Shown: positions 35,396 to 45,004, counted from the first letter of the stretch. The stretch: DNA of 57,315 bases from Ignavibacteriota bacterium (GCA_024636855.1 JAGXGG010000105.1:1-57315); one strand, 5' to 3'. Notes: a model not told the origin generated them from the letters alone. Translations and numbers: made by a program.

Positions 35396-37213
35396 ATGAA
35401 ATACATAATATATATTCTTTTCATAACAATGTCAACTACTGCTTTTGCACAGCTGAAAATAGTGCATCCAAACGGTGGTGAAAAGCTACAAACAGGGAGT
35501 GAGGTTAACATTTATTGGGAAGGAATCTTTTGGCAAGAATACATAAACCTTGAATTCAGTTCAAATGCAGGTAGAAGTTGGCAGAAAATAGATTCTAACC
35601 TTCAATACTTATATTACAAATGGAAAGTTCCGTATATAATAAGTGATAGTAACTTAGTAAGAGTAACTCAAATATCAGATATGGATTATAATCCGATTGT
35701 CAACTGGTCAAAAAGTTACGGAGGCAGTAACGAAGATAATCTTAATTCGATGGAAAGCACAACAGATGGGGGATATATTGTTGCAGGGTCAACTTATTCA
35801 GAAGATGGAGATATTATTTCTAAAAATGGTGGGTTAGAGGGACTAATAATTAAATTAAACTCTATGGGCGAAATAGAATGGTCTAGAACTTTTGGTGACA
35901 CACGTGCGGATAGTTTTAATTCTATAAAACAAACACATGATAGAGGATATATAGCAAGTGGTGTATTTAACAACACATCTTCTCCAATGGAGCATCCTCA
36001 ATTATGGACTTTAAAACTCGATTCTAGCGGAATAGTAGAATGGGAATCAGCATTGGATCTGGGTGATTATGGTGGTTCGAGCTCTGTGATGGAGACAAGA
36101 GACAGTAACTATATTATGGTTGGTTATGGATATACTATAGGTCTCTTCGATAGTTTAAAAATGTGGGTTGCAAAGAAAAACTCAAAAGGTAAAACCTTAT
36201 GGTCTAAATTTTATGGAGGTAGTAAGAATGATATTGGTATTACTTCAATAGAAACGAAAGAAGGTGATTATATTATAGTAGGAAAGAGTAGTTCTGTTGA
36301 TGGTGATTTATATGGGAAAAAATTGGGATACACTTGGTTGTTAAAGTTAGATCAGTATGGAAATATTATTTGGTCAAAATATTTTGGTGGAACTAGAACG
36401 GATTATATCAGTTCTATAATAACAACAATAGACGGTGGTTTTTTGGCTGTTGGGAGTAGTAACAGCAGAGAGTCAGTAAACAGTAATAGAGATATGGACT
36501 TATGGATTTTGAAGTTTAATAGTGAATTTAGTATAGAATGGGAAAAGAAAATAGGAAATAGTAAAGAAGAAGAAGCAATATCTGTTTTGCAAACAAGTAA
36601 CGGAGACTATCTCATTGCAAGTAAAAGTAACGGTAAATTCAAAGACAATTCCAAAGTGATTGGAAGTAGTGATTTTTGGGTTATTAAAATTACAAGTACC
36701 GGATTGATTCTTTGGAGTGCATATTATGGTGGGGAGAATAGTGATATTCCCAAAAAAATAATTCAAACAAGAAATGGTGGGATTCTTGTAGGTGGAACAA
36801 TAACAACTGATAGTGTAAATATTCCTTCCAGTAAAGGCGAAAAGGATTTTTGGATTATAAAATTATTAAATGATTCAAATTTGTATAATATAACCACCTC
36901 CGACTCTGTATTCTCTATAGTAGAGCCACAAACAAGTATATTGGATAGCGATTCAAACACCGAATTTACTATCCACCCCAACATAGCATCTAGTCGAGCA
37001 AGAATAACACTTGAACTCACAGAAAACGGAGTAACTATACTCGAGCTTTTCGATAGTCAAGGTAGAATGTTGGAGACTTTGCTAACTGGATATCAGACAA
37101 TAGGGCTGAAAGAATTGCAGATTGATGTTAGCCAATACCCATCTGGAAGATACTTCCTAAAGCTTACAACTCCAACAATAAGTAAAACAGAGTTATTGGA
37201 AGTGCTTAGGTAG
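35396..37213 (+). CDS. Secreted seven-bladed propeller protein with T9SS domain
   Basis: The 605-residue protein has a signal peptide (MKYIIYILFITMSTTAFAQ) and an Ig-like N-domain (KIVHPNGGEKLQTGSEVNIYW, NLEFSSNAGRSWQKI). Seven repeats of ~50 residues follow, with the pattern W-x-K-x-(Y/F)-G-G-x-x-x-(D/E), then TxDGGYIxxGxS. Examples are WSKSYGGSNEDN, EWSRTFGDTRAD, LWSKFYGGSKND, IWSKYFGGTRTD and LWSAYYGGENSD. Seven repeats suggest a complete beta-propeller. The C-terminus is a T9SS type A domain (IHPNIASSRARITLEL, PSGRYFLKLTTP). Probably surface or extracellular; function unknown. Confidence 0.85.
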   Translation: MKYIIYILFITMSTTAFAQLKIVHPNGGEKLQTGSEVNIYWEGIFWQEYINLEFSSNAGRSWQKIDSNLQYLYYKWKVPYIISDSNLVRVTQISDMDYNPIVNWSKSYGGSNEDNLNSMESTTDGGYIVAGSTYSEDGDIISKNGGLEGLIIKLNSMGEIEWSRTFGDTRADSFNSIKQTHDRGYIASGVFNNTSSPMEHPQLWTLKLDSSGIVEWESALDLGDYGGSSSVMETRDSNYIMVGYGYTIGLFDSLKMWVAKKNSKGKTLWSKFYGGSKNDIGITSIETKEGDYIIVGKSSSVDGDLYGKKLGYTWLLKLDQYGNIIWSKYFGGTRTDYISSIITTIDGGFLAVGSSNSRESVNSNRDMDLWILKFNSEFSIEWEKKIGNSKEEEAISVLQTSNGDYLIASKSNGKFKDNSKVIGSSDFWVIKITSTGLILWSAYYGGENSDIPKKIIQTRNGGILVGGTITTDSVNIPSSKGEKDFWIIKLLNDSNLYNITTSDSVFSIVEPQTSILDSDSNTEFTIHPNIASSRARITLELTENGVTILELFDSQGRMLETLLTGYQTIGLKELQIDVSQYPSGRYFLKLTTPTISKTELLEVLR

Positions 37214-37261
37214 ATATTTATATTTTCCAGACTTCACTGACAACAAATCTCTTTTCCCCCC

Positions 37262-37294
37262 AAAAAAAAAGAGCTACCCAAATTGGATAGCTCT
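37262..37294 (-). terminator. Intrinsic terminator of the HMA-protein gene
   Basis: Stem AGAGCTA (37270-37276) with TAGCTCT (37288-37294), plus an inner CC/GG pair. A run of nine A on the plus strand gives a T tract on the minus strand. It lies 30 bp below the minus-strand gene. Confidence 0.88.
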
Positions 37295-37323
37295 CATCGA
37301 ACAACTTTAGTACAAGTTTATTC

Positions 37324-37761
37324 TTATTTTTTAGCCTTATCTTTGCAGCAGTTCTCTTCTGAGCCACATTCCTTAGAAGCGACTTTCATGTTAGTTGTGC
37401 TACATTCTTTATCGCCAACTTTACCCTTAGTAGAACACTCCTTGTCTGAAGTAGAACATTCCTTAGTTGAAACCTCAGCAACATCATAACCTAATTTTGA
37501 TACTTTAGTTTTCAAATCAGCTACTGTTATAACTTCTGGATTGTAGTCGAAGTTTACAGTTTTAGTTTCTACGTCAACGCTAGTAGTGTTTACACCTTCT
37601 ACATCTTTCATTTTAGATTCTATCTTGTTTTTGCAACCATCACAAGTGATTGATGCAGTGAAAGATGCTTTTTCAGATTTTGCTTCTGTTTGATTTGGAA
37701 GCAAAAAGAATACAGTTAAAGCGATTGCTGTTAGAATAAACGGCACTAATACTTTCTTCAT
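37324..37761 (-). CDS. Exported heavy-metal-associated (HMA) protein with cysteine-rich KEC-repeat tail
   Basis: The 145-residue protein has a signal peptide (about 1-27). It has one HMA ferredoxin-like domain (about 32-97) with the metal site ITCDGCKNK (Cys40, Cys43) and FDYNPEVITVADLKTKVSKLGYDV. The tail at 98-145 has four KEC motifs (Cys102, Cys109, Cys120, Cys132) in a Ser/Thr/Lys-rich context, then Cys138-Cys139. The tail is not part of the HMA fold and looks metallothionein-like. A periplasmic copper or other soft-metal buffer or chaperone is the likely role. A clear terminator lies below it. Confidence 0.85.
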   Translation of the reverse strand: MKKVLVPFILTAIALTVFFLLPNQTEAKSEKASFTASITCDGCKNKIESKMKDVEGVNTTSVDVETKTVNFDYNPEVITVADLKTKVSKLGYDVAEVSTKECSTSDKECSTKGKVGDKECSTTNMKVASKECGSEENCCKDKAKK

Positions 37762-37800
37762 ACTTATCTCCTAATTTAGTTAATTATAATTTTTTACAAC

Positions 37801-40518
37801 TTAATACTTTTCTTTTAATATATCAATAGCTTTTTTGATTTTAGGATCATTTGGATAATTATCCTTGTCCTTTATAGTTATATCGGGTATGATAGGTTTA
37901 TATTTTATCTTGTTGTCATTTCCAAATGACATTGGGTATATATCAAACGAAAAATTATAAAATGCAGGTAGTTTGACCTCTTGCATCATATCATAAGAAC
38001 CTGCTGTCGACTCACCTATTATCTTGCCTATATTGTAGTATTTAACTATTTGTAATATAGTTTCCGATTTGCCAACAGTGGTTTCATTCGTCAGAAATAC
38101 AATATTTCTAGTCAAATCAGATTTTTTCGCCTTTACGTATCCATTGATACTTCTTGTAGTCGGTTCTTTGCAAGGACTGATATATGATTTCAAATCCCAT
38201 TTGAATGACGGTACATTTTCGTCCATAAAGAACCCAAGGAAGTGTTCTGATAGTAATGCATCCCCTCTCAGATCAATAATGATTCCTTTTGCTTTTGTGA
38301 AATTACCCATCATTTCACTCATCTCGAAATCGTTCAACCTAGTCCCATCTATGTAAATAGTATTACTGTCTATCCATTCTAGAGTATATGGACGAGTAAT
38401 TACTACTTCTCTATTAGTTAGATTTCTAGATATTGGGATTATCAGCTCTTCGCTATTTCTAATTATCTTGATATACTCTTCAGATTTGAAATCACCTACT
38501 GCTAGTTTGTAGAATGCCTTTTTTTGCTTCCAAACTGTTGAATTGCCTGGGTATTGTTTTGACTCCTTTGCCACAAAATCTTTAACTTGCTTGTTGCTAA
38601 TGGCTACTATTTTATCGCCTTTCTCTATTTGCTTGTCAAATGAACTAACTACTATAGCTTCACCATCTTCAAAATCAACTATAAATGGCAGTGTGTAGTC
38701 TTTTGATTGCTTTGTTAACCATGCCTCTGAGCGAATGTTATTAGTTACTTTTAGTATATTGTTTAGTTCTGTTTCAAATTCTTCAGTGTTTGTTGTTTCA
38801 GTTATACTAGAGAAATCATCTAAGAATAGCTTCTCCCACTCCTTATCAGTATAGCTTACATTAGAATAAAAACGTAAATAGTTCCACATTTCTATGAATA
38901 CAGCAATTTTTGATATTCTATCATTTGGATTCATTGTAATTTTGGGCTCTGGTTTACTATCTGATTTTGGTAATGTGAAATTACCATCATCATACAAAGA
39001 TAATGGTAATGCAAGCCACATTCCATCATCTACTTTACTAATACATATTTCTTCTGGTTTAGTTAATGGACTGTATAATGACTCATCGGTAGATATTAGA
39101 AGAGAGCTACCATCTAGGGATGCTGTGCTATTATCTATTGAAAAAGAATAGCCAGATTTAATTATAGATTCTGGGATTCTCCAATATTCTATATCATTAA
39201 GACGCCATTTTTTATCAAATGAATTATTTCTAGGGCTAAATTCCAAATCTTCACCCTTGCCTTTGGCAGTCATTTTTACATTATCGAACCAACCTCTACC
39301 TTCTCCAAAAAATACTAGTCCTGTTCTTATTTGTTGTGCATCTTTTGGTATTTCAACTTCTATGCTATATTCTTTCCATTTATCGGAGAATATAACTTCT
39401 GGTATCTTTATATTCATTGGCTCTTTGGACGGATCATCGAAATCAACTTTAAACCATAACTCGGCATGTGCATCATTTCCGTATGGTATGACCTTAGCCA
39501 TTGCTGAGTATCTTATCTTTTTACCTGCTAATTTTTTAGCTCCGATTATCTGGTATGTAGCAGCTTCACGCGGCATTCTAGAATCATAAACATTCAATCT
39601 TTTTGTACCAATATTCAGATCACCATTTTTATGATATATATTATTAGTGATCTTTGCTACTGCTACTCTATCAAGGGCGTCTTGAGGCTTTTTTAACATT
39701 AATTTCTTTGCACTTGCTTCATCTTTGTATAATTCTGCCGTTGGTGCTATTCTCTTTATTCGATTTTGTATAGTAGTAAATGCATCTGTACTTTTCGAAA
39801 GTTCTTTTATGCTATGATAAAGATAAGTCTCCAAATCGAGCTTTTCTATCTCATCTGAAGGATGATAGAACTTAGTTATACCATAAGCTTTGGCAAAATC
39901 TAGATATATTTTTGCAGTTTCTGTATTTGTAATGCCAGCACTAACTATATCTTGAACCTCATCAATAACTTCTATGGAAATAGCATCTATCCAAGCCTGA
40001 CCACTACCTTGGAGAAAGAGACCAATATTAATAGAGTAGGCATTATTAGAAATAGTATGTTCAACACTGTAACTTTCCCATGTATTAAAAACAATAGGAT
40101 TATCTTCATTTGTGTTTAAGAATGGATATTGATTATCGAAAGTACGTTCTGAGATATAGAATCCAGCATGACCAACTCCCTCTATTTCAGCACGAATATG
40201 TGCAGTGAATCTCACTTTCTTACCTAAGTATTGACTAGCATCAAAACTCTGAACTGCAGTCCCACTAACATTCTCTGTACCTGACGAATCCAATGGCCTT
40301 GCTAAACTCATACAGTACTTACCATCGAAAGGTTTGGTAACAGTAGCTTCTGCATAGTAACCTTTTTCTTTATCTTGCTCTGGCAATGACCATCTAGATG
40401 GCATAGCGCCAACAACTGCATTTTCGAAACTAAGATTATAAGGTTGATAAGCAGGGGCTGCCTCGAATTGGGCAAAAGCAACAGTACAAAACGATAGAAA
40501 GAGTATTATATATTTCAT
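37801..40518 (-). CDS. Secreted S41-peptidase-like protein with two jelly-roll modules, possible pseudoenzyme
   Basis: The 905-residue exported protein (MKYIILFLSFCTVAFAQ leader) has two carbohydrate-binding-like beta-sandwich modules, each ending G(S/R)G-x-(A/G)WIDA or GRGWFDNVK (about 25-190 and 285-430). A helical and PDZ-like region follows (FIVDFEDGEAIVVSSFDK), then an S41 core with IIIDLRGDAL and IGKIIGESTAGS. Where S41 enzymes have the nucleophile (T-x-S-A-x-E), this protein reads T-V-Gly816-Lys-Ser818-Glu, so the usual Ser is Gly. The later Lys position of Ctp-type enzymes is Ser841, which is normal for the IRBP/tricorn-like subgroup. No T9SS domain is seen. Activity is doubtful. Confidence 0.78.
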   Translation of the reverse strand: MKYIILFLSFCTVAFAQFEAAPAYQPYNLSFENAVVGAMPSRWSLPEQDKEKGYYAEATVTKPFDGKYCMSLARPLDSSGTENVSGTAVQSFDASQYLGKKVRFTAHIRAEIEGVGHAGFYISERTFDNQYPFLNTNEDNPIVFNTWESYSVEHTISNNAYSINIGLFLQGSGQAWIDAISIEVIDEVQDIVSAGITNTETAKIYLDFAKAYGITKFYHPSDEIEKLDLETYLYHSIKELSKSTDAFTTIQNRIKRIAPTAELYKDEASAKKLMLKKPQDALDRVAVAKITNNIYHKNGDLNIGTKRLNVYDSRMPREAATYQIIGAKKLAGKKIRYSAMAKVIPYGNDAHAELWFKVDFDDPSKEPMNIKIPEVIFSDKWKEYSIEVEIPKDAQQIRTGLVFFGEGRGWFDNVKMTAKGKGEDLEFSPRNNSFDKKWRLNDIEYWRIPESIIKSGYSFSIDNSTASLDGSSLLISTDESLYSPLTKPEEICISKVDDGMWLALPLSLYDDGNFTLPKSDSKPEPKITMNPNDRISKIAVFIEMWNYLRFYSNVSYTDKEWEKLFLDDFSSITETTNTEEFETELNNILKVTNNIRSEAWLTKQSKDYTLPFIVDFEDGEAIVVSSFDKQIEKGDKIVAISNKQVKDFVAKESKQYPGNSTVWKQKKAFYKLAVGDFKSEEYIKIIRNSEELIIPISRNLTNREVVITRPYTLEWIDSNTIYIDGTRLNDFEMSEMMGNFTKAKGIIIDLRGDALLSEHFLGFFMDENVPSFKWDLKSYISPCKEPTTRSINGYVKAKKSDLTRNIVFLTNETTVGKSETILQIVKYYNIGKIIGESTAGSYDMMQEVKLPAFYNFSFDIYPMSFGNDNKIKYKPIIPDITIKDKDNYPNDPKIKKAIDILKEKY

Positions 40519-40653
40519 GTTTTTCAGAATTTGTATTTTATATATCTATATTGACACCTGAACACGTAAAACGTCTCAAATGATTGAAAGTTTTTGCAAA
40601 TTAATCGTTATTTGGGAATTGGTCTTAGCTACAGTATTCTTATTGAAACCTAG

Positions 40654-41061
40654 TTACTTACTTATTAGTTTGTCAACTGAATACTTACCTGGACCAACTA
40701 AGAATATAACTAGATACATAGCTAAATAAATGAATGACATCTCTCTATCTCCAAATGCATCACCACCGTGGATAATGAAAAACGCAGTAGCCATAGTGAT
40801 AATAAGTGGTATAACTGTAAATCTAGTAGCAAACCCGACTGCGACAAGTACCCCGCAGAATAACTCACCGAATATAGCTAGAATAAGAGATAACTGACTT
40901 CCAATACCAAAAGGATCAGGAAAAGAATCCACCGCTTTGCTATAGTTCTCCATCTTGCCTAATCCGTGATTAAATGCCATAGTTAATCCCGATACTAATC
41001 TTAGTATAAGCAAACCTAAGCTTGCTTTATTGTCTGCTGTTCCAATTGCGAATAATTTCAT
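40654..41061 (-). CDS. DoxX family membrane protein
   Basis: The 135-residue, four-helix membrane protein shows DoxX/YphA features: LGLLILRLVSGLTMAFNHGLGK at the N-terminus, SLILAIFGELFCGVLVAVGFATRFTVIPLIITM in the middle and AMYLVIFLVGPGKYSVDKLI at the end. The roles of bacterial DoxX proteins are poorly defined (redox or quinone-related in some cases). It is monocistronic, with the divergent symporter gene starting 103 bp away. Confidence 0.85.
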   Translation of the reverse strand: MKLFAIGTADNKASLGLLILRLVSGLTMAFNHGLGKMENYSKAVDSFPDPFGIGSQLSLILAIFGELFCGVLVAVGFATRFTVIPLIITMATAFFIIHGGDAFGDREMSFIYLAMYLVIFLVGPGKYSVDKLISK

Positions 41062-41164
41062 GTTTTATGCTTAATTTTTTAATAATTTTTTCAAATATAA
41101 ACAATTTTTTAAGTTAGAGTATATATTATTGACAGACCAAGAAGAAACTTCTTCGATTTAAATA

Positions 41165-42613
41165 ATGAGTTTAATAGATATAAGCATATTCATTGTTTAT
41201 TTTTTAGCAATGTTGGCAGTCGGTTTTTACTTCTATCGAAAGAATGAATCCTCAGAGGATTATTTTCTTGGAGGAAGATCTATGGGTAGTTGGCATACTG
41301 GATTATCAGTAGTCGCTACTGATGTTGGGGGTGGTTTTTCTATTGGGTTAGGAGGTCTTGGCTTCGGTATTGGACTATCAGGTTCTTGGATGTTATTTAC
41401 TGGACTTATTGGTGCTTGGCTATCAGCTGTGTTTCTAATCCCTAAAATAAGACGATTACCTGAGCTAGAAACTCTTTTTACATTCCCTCAGATATTTAAT
41501 ATCTACTTTTCAAAAAAAGTAGCCCTTACTGCAGGAATCATAACTGCAATTGGATATATAGGATTCTCATCTTCTGCTATACTTGCAGGTGCCAAACTTT
41601 CATCTGCTACATTCGAAAGTCTTGATATGGATGTTGCAATTATTGTAATGGGTATAGTAGCAACTGTCTATACTACATTTGGTGGATTAAAAGCAGTTAT
41701 TTATACAGATACTATTCAGTGGTTAATACTGATTGTTGGTCTTTCTCTTATTGGAGTACCTCTGGCATACAATTATTTAGGTGGTTATGAAGTAATCATT
41801 ACACATTTACCAACTGAATTTTTCCGTTTTGACAATATAGAATGGATAACATTAGTTAACTGGGGTGTAACAATAATTCCGATTTGGTTTATTGGGATGA
41901 CACTTTATCAAAGAATTTATGCTTGTCGATCGGAGAAAGATGCTAAAAAAGCATGGTTTATAGCTGGTCTATTCGAATGGCCAATAATGGCTTTTATGGG
42001 AGTAGTTTTGGGGTTACTAGCTCGTGTTGCCTATGAACAAAATATGTTTGTAGATTATGGGTTTGGTACTGGTGAAATAATAGATGCTGAAATGGGTTTA
42101 CCCCTATTACTAAGACACATATTTCCAATCGGATTAATGGGACTTATGATGTCTGCGTACTTTTCGGCTATTATGTCCACAGCTGACAGCTGTATGATGG
42201 CTGCTTCTGGGAATATTGTTACAGATATAATAGAAAATTTCAAAAAGTTAGACAAGAAATCATATCTTAAAATATCTCAACTAACTACTTTTGCTGTAGG
42301 AGGAGCTTCAGTTATTATAGCATATTTTTCTACTGAAGTACTTGGTCTAATGCTGTATTCATATTCATTTATGGTATCTGGTTTACTTATACCATTGCTT
42401 GGAGCATTATTCTGGAAAAATTCAACGACAAACGGTGCTTTTACGTCTATGTTATCAGGTGGTTTTACTACTTTGAGTCTAAAAGTTTTGCAACTTAATG
42501 GTATAATTGATTTGCCTTTAGGACTTGACCCTATTATATTTGGCTTAGCAATAAGCTTGATAACGTTTGTGGTTGTTAGCAAATATGGAAATAGAAAGTT
42601 AATTGTTCAGTAA
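41165..42613 (+). CDS. Sodium:solute symporter (SSF family)
   Basis: The 482-residue integral membrane protein has about thirteen helices and the SSF pattern: an N-terminal IFIVYFLAMLAVGFYFYRKN, then SSEDYFLGGRSMGSWHTGLSVVATDVGGG with helix-1 sodium/substrate residues, TVYTTFGGLKAVIYTDTIQW (the family signature around the conserved Gly-Gly and Asp) and LMMSAYFSAIMSTADS, which holds the helix-8 Ser pair that coordinates Na+. It starts an operon with a GNAT acetyltransferase (12 nt gap) and an amino-acid racemase, so an amino-acid substrate is plausible but unproven. Confidence 0.93.
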   Translation: MSLIDISIFIVYFLAMLAVGFYFYRKNESSEDYFLGGRSMGSWHTGLSVVATDVGGGFSIGLGGLGFGIGLSGSWMLFTGLIGAWLSAVFLIPKIRRLPELETLFTFPQIFNIYFSKKVALTAGIITAIGYIGFSSSAILAGAKLSSATFESLDMDVAIIVMGIVATVYTTFGGLKAVIYTDTIQWLILIVGLSLIGVPLAYNYLGGYEVIITHLPTEFFRFDNIEWITLVNWGVTIIPIWFIGMTLYQRIYACRSEKDAKKAWFIAGLFEWPIMAFMGVVLGLLARVAYEQNMFVDYGFGTGEIIDAEMGLPLLLRHIFPIGLMGLMMSAYFSAIMSTADSCMMAASGNIVTDIIENFKKLDKKSYLKISQLTTFAVGGASVIIAYFSTEVLGLMLYSYSFMVSGLLIPLLGALFWKNSTTNGAFTSMLSGGFTTLSLKVLQLNGIIDLPLGLDPIIFGLAISLITFVVVSKYGNRKLIVQ

Positions 42614-42625
42614 ATACTAGATAAA

Positions 42626-43066
42626 ATGGAAATAAAAAGAATAGACGTCAAGAGTGATAACAATAAAGTAGAGACATTAGATGAAATAAGTAAGTTTCTA
42701 TTCAAACATCTTGAACAATATGGCGATAAGCTAGAATCAATTCAAGCAGCTATGGAATATTCGTTATCTACTGATAATAGCAAAGGTGGGTTCATACTAG
42801 CTGCATACGAAGATAGTGAAATTGTTGGTGCTGTAGTCATCAACAGAACTGGTATGAATGGGTATATCCCAGAGAATATACTAGTATATATAGCCGTTCA
42901 CTCTAATTCAAGAGGCAAAGGATACGGGAAAAAACTAATGGAAAAAACAATAGCAGAGACAGAAGGTGATATAGCTCTCCACGTAGAAGCAAATAATCCA
43001 GCTAAGAAACTATATGAAAAGCTTGGCTTTACTAATCCGTATTTGGAAATGAGGTTGAAGAAATAA
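42626..43066 (+). CDS. GNAT family N-acetyltransferase
   Basis: The 146-residue acetyltransferase has the GNAT fold: a beta-bulge segment ILVYIAVHSNSRGKGYGKKLM, where RGKGYG is the acetyl-CoA pyrophosphate-binding motif A (Q/R-x-x-G-x-G/A), then LHVEANNPAKKLYEKLGFTNP, the family's C-terminal signature. The acceptor is not predictable. It lies between the symporter and an ornithine-racemase-like enzyme, with the racemase ATG just after its stop. An N-acetyl amino acid could be the product of the operon. Confidence 0.88.
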   Translation: MEIKRIDVKSDNNKVETLDEISKFLFKHLEQYGDKLESIQAAMEYSLSTDNSKGGFILAAYEDSEIVGAVVINRTGMNGYIPENILVYIAVHSNSRGKGYGKKLMEKTIAETEGDIALHVEANNPAKKLYEKLGFTNPYLEMRLKK

Positions 43067-43067
43067 A

Positions 43068-44141
43068 ATGGCTTATGTAACACTAAACAAGAAAAATCTG
43101 AACAGTAATTTTGACTATCTAAAGGGATTATTCAAAGAGAATAATAAAGAATGGGCGATAGTAAGCAAAATACTATGTGGAAATGAAGAGTATTTGAAAG
43201 TATTGTGCGATTTGGATATAAATGAAATATGTGACTCACGAATTAGTAATCTAAGGCTAATAAAAGAGATAAATCCAAATATCAATACAGTCTATATCAA
43301 ACCACCTGCTAAAGATAATATAAGTGAAATGGTTCGCTATGCAGATGTAAGTTTCAATACAGAATTCTCAACTATAAAATGGATAAGTGAAGAAGCGGTA
43401 AGACAAGGCAAAACACATAAGATAATAATAATGATTGAACTTGGTGATCTGAGAGAGGGAGTACTCGGTGATGATCTGACAGAATTTTATAAGACAGTAT
43501 TCGAGTTACCTAATATAAAGATAACAGGCATAGGCTCAAACCTCAATTGTCTTTACGGTGTACTACCTTCCACTGATAAGCTATTACAATTGTCACTTTA
43601 CAAAAAGCTGATAGAAGCTCAATTCAATCAAGAGATACCATGGGTGACTGGTGGAACTTCAGTAGTTATTCCACTACTTTTCAAAAAACAGATACCTATG
43701 GATATGAATCATTTCCGAGTGGGGGAGACGCTTTTTTTCGGTAAAAATCTGATTGACGATAAAGTAATAGAAGGTATGAATGATGATGTATTCAGACTAC
43801 ATTCACAAATAATAGAGATTACTGAAAAGCCAAAAATACCTACTGGAGTAATGGAAGTAAACCCATCGGGTGAGCAATTCGAGATTAACGAAGATGATTA
43901 TGGTAAAAGCTCATATCGTGCATTAATAGATTTTGGAGTACTAGATATATCGAGTTCGGATTTTCTTATACCACAAGATGATGATATAGATATAGTTGGT
44001 GCTAGTTCTGATATGATAGTTATTGATCTTGGAGAAAATAAAAAGAGTCGCAAAGTAGGTGATATTATTGAATTCAAAATGAAATACATGGGTGCACTTA
44101 GAGTATTCAATTCAGATTATATTGATAAAATTGTAATCTAG
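43068..44141 (+). CDS. PLP-dependent amino-acid racemase, alanine/ornithine racemase family
   Basis: The 357-residue fold-type III enzyme has the PLP lysine Lys34 in WAIVSKILCGN. The IIIMIELGDLREGVL and WVTGGTSVVIP segments, and the FRVGETLFFGKN region near 222-234, match the ornithine-racemase-like branch of the alanine racemase N-terminal family, not Alr itself. Substrate specificity cannot be fixed; ornithine or a related basic amino acid is one option. The 3' end overlaps the 3' end of the yitT-like gene by 4 nt on the opposite strand. Confidence 0.84.
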   Translation: MAYVTLNKKNLNSNFDYLKGLFKENNKEWAIVSKILCGNEEYLKVLCDLDINEICDSRISNLRLIKEINPNINTVYIKPPAKDNISEMVRYADVSFNTEFSTIKWISEEAVRQGKTHKIIIMIELGDLREGVLGDDLTEFYKTVFELPNIKITGIGSNLNCLYGVLPSTDKLLQLSLYKKLIEAQFNQEIPWVTGGTSVVIPLLFKKQIPMDMNHFRVGETLFFGKNLIDDKVIEGMNDDVFRLHSQIIEITEKPKIPTGVMEVNPSGEQFEINEDDYGKSSYRALIDFGVLDISSSDFLIPQDDDIDIVGASSDMIVIDLGENKKSRKVGDIIEFKMKYMGALRVFNSDYIDKIVI

Positions 44142-44992
44142 TGCTGCTCTAAATGTTTTTTGAGGAAGCCTCCATGTGCTTCATCTATTCTGTTTTGGAT
44201 GATAAATGCAGAATTATCAACAGCTAGTATCTCCGTTTTCAATTTTGAAACTTCAAGTTTAGTAGTGACTGTATATATAATATCAATTTCTTTTTCAGAA
44301 CCGTCTGGTTCTAATCTGCCGCGTTTACCTTTCAATATAGTTACACCTTTACCCAAATCATCTATTATCATATGTCTTATATCCTCATGTTTATCAGAAA
44401 TGATAGTCAAATCCAAGTACTCATTGAATCCATGAATGAAGAAATCAACTGTTTTAGAAGCAGACATATATGTTAGCATAGCGTATAGTGCAACTTCAAT
44501 TTCTAATAGGAGTGCTGCAAAACTGAAGATGACAATATTTAGAATAGCGATGATGTCGCCAATACTAAATGCTGATGTTCGAGTAAAATAAAGAGCTAAA
44601 ACCTCTGTACCATCAATTACACTACCACCTCTGATAGATAAGCCAATGCCTGCACCAAGGAAAAACCCACCAAAAACGGCAATAAGTAGCTTGTCGTCAG
44701 TTACTTGTGTGTATGGCATAAAGGTAACAGCAAGTGAGAGTCCAGCAATTGCGAATATTGTCTTAATGATAAAAGCTTTAGATAGTATTTTTGCTCCAAG
44801 TAACACAAATGGAAGATTAACTAATACAATTAACAAACCGATATTCAATCCAGTAACTTCTTTGATAAGCAATGCTATACCCATAGCACCACCATCTAAG
44901 AAACCTTGAGGTAGCAAAAAACCTTTTAGCCCAAAAGATGCTGATAGAATACCAATCAGTATATATAATAAATTTTTAAGTTGTGTTTTCAT
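44138..44992 (-). CDS. YitT family membrane protein (DUF161/DUF2179)
   Basis: The 284-residue protein has five or six transmembrane helices (LLYILIGILSASFGLKGFLLPQG, MGIALLIKEVTGLNIGLLI, then GFFLGAGIGLSIRGGSVIDG) and a C-terminal cytoplasmic DUF2179 domain (LTIISDKHEDIRHMIIDDL, GVTILKGKRG, IDIIYTVTTKLEVSKLKTEI). This is the full YitT architecture. The biochemical role of the family is unsettled. The minus-strand neighbour ssb lies upstream behind a terminator. Confidence 0.9.
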   Translation of the reverse strand: MKTQLKNLLYILIGILSASFGLKGFLLPQGFLDGGAMGIALLIKEVTGLNIGLLIVLVNLPFVLLGAKILSKAFIIKTIFAIAGLSLAVTFMPYTQVTDDKLLIAVFGGFFLGAGIGLSIRGGSVIDGTEVLALYFTRTSAFSIGDIIAILNIVIFSFAALLLEIEVALYAMLTYMSASKTVDFFIHGFNEYLDLTIISDKHEDIRHMIIDDLGKGVTILKGKRGRLEPDGSEKEIDIIYTVTTKLEVSKLKTEILAVDNSAFIIQNRIDEAHGGFLKKHLEQH

Positions 44993-45004
44993 CTTCCAAT
45001 CTAA

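Noticed and set aside
37283-37489. 68-residue plus-strand frame opposite the HMA gene
   Set aside because: It is antisense to the Cys-rich tail; its low-complexity composition reflects the repeats of the real gene.
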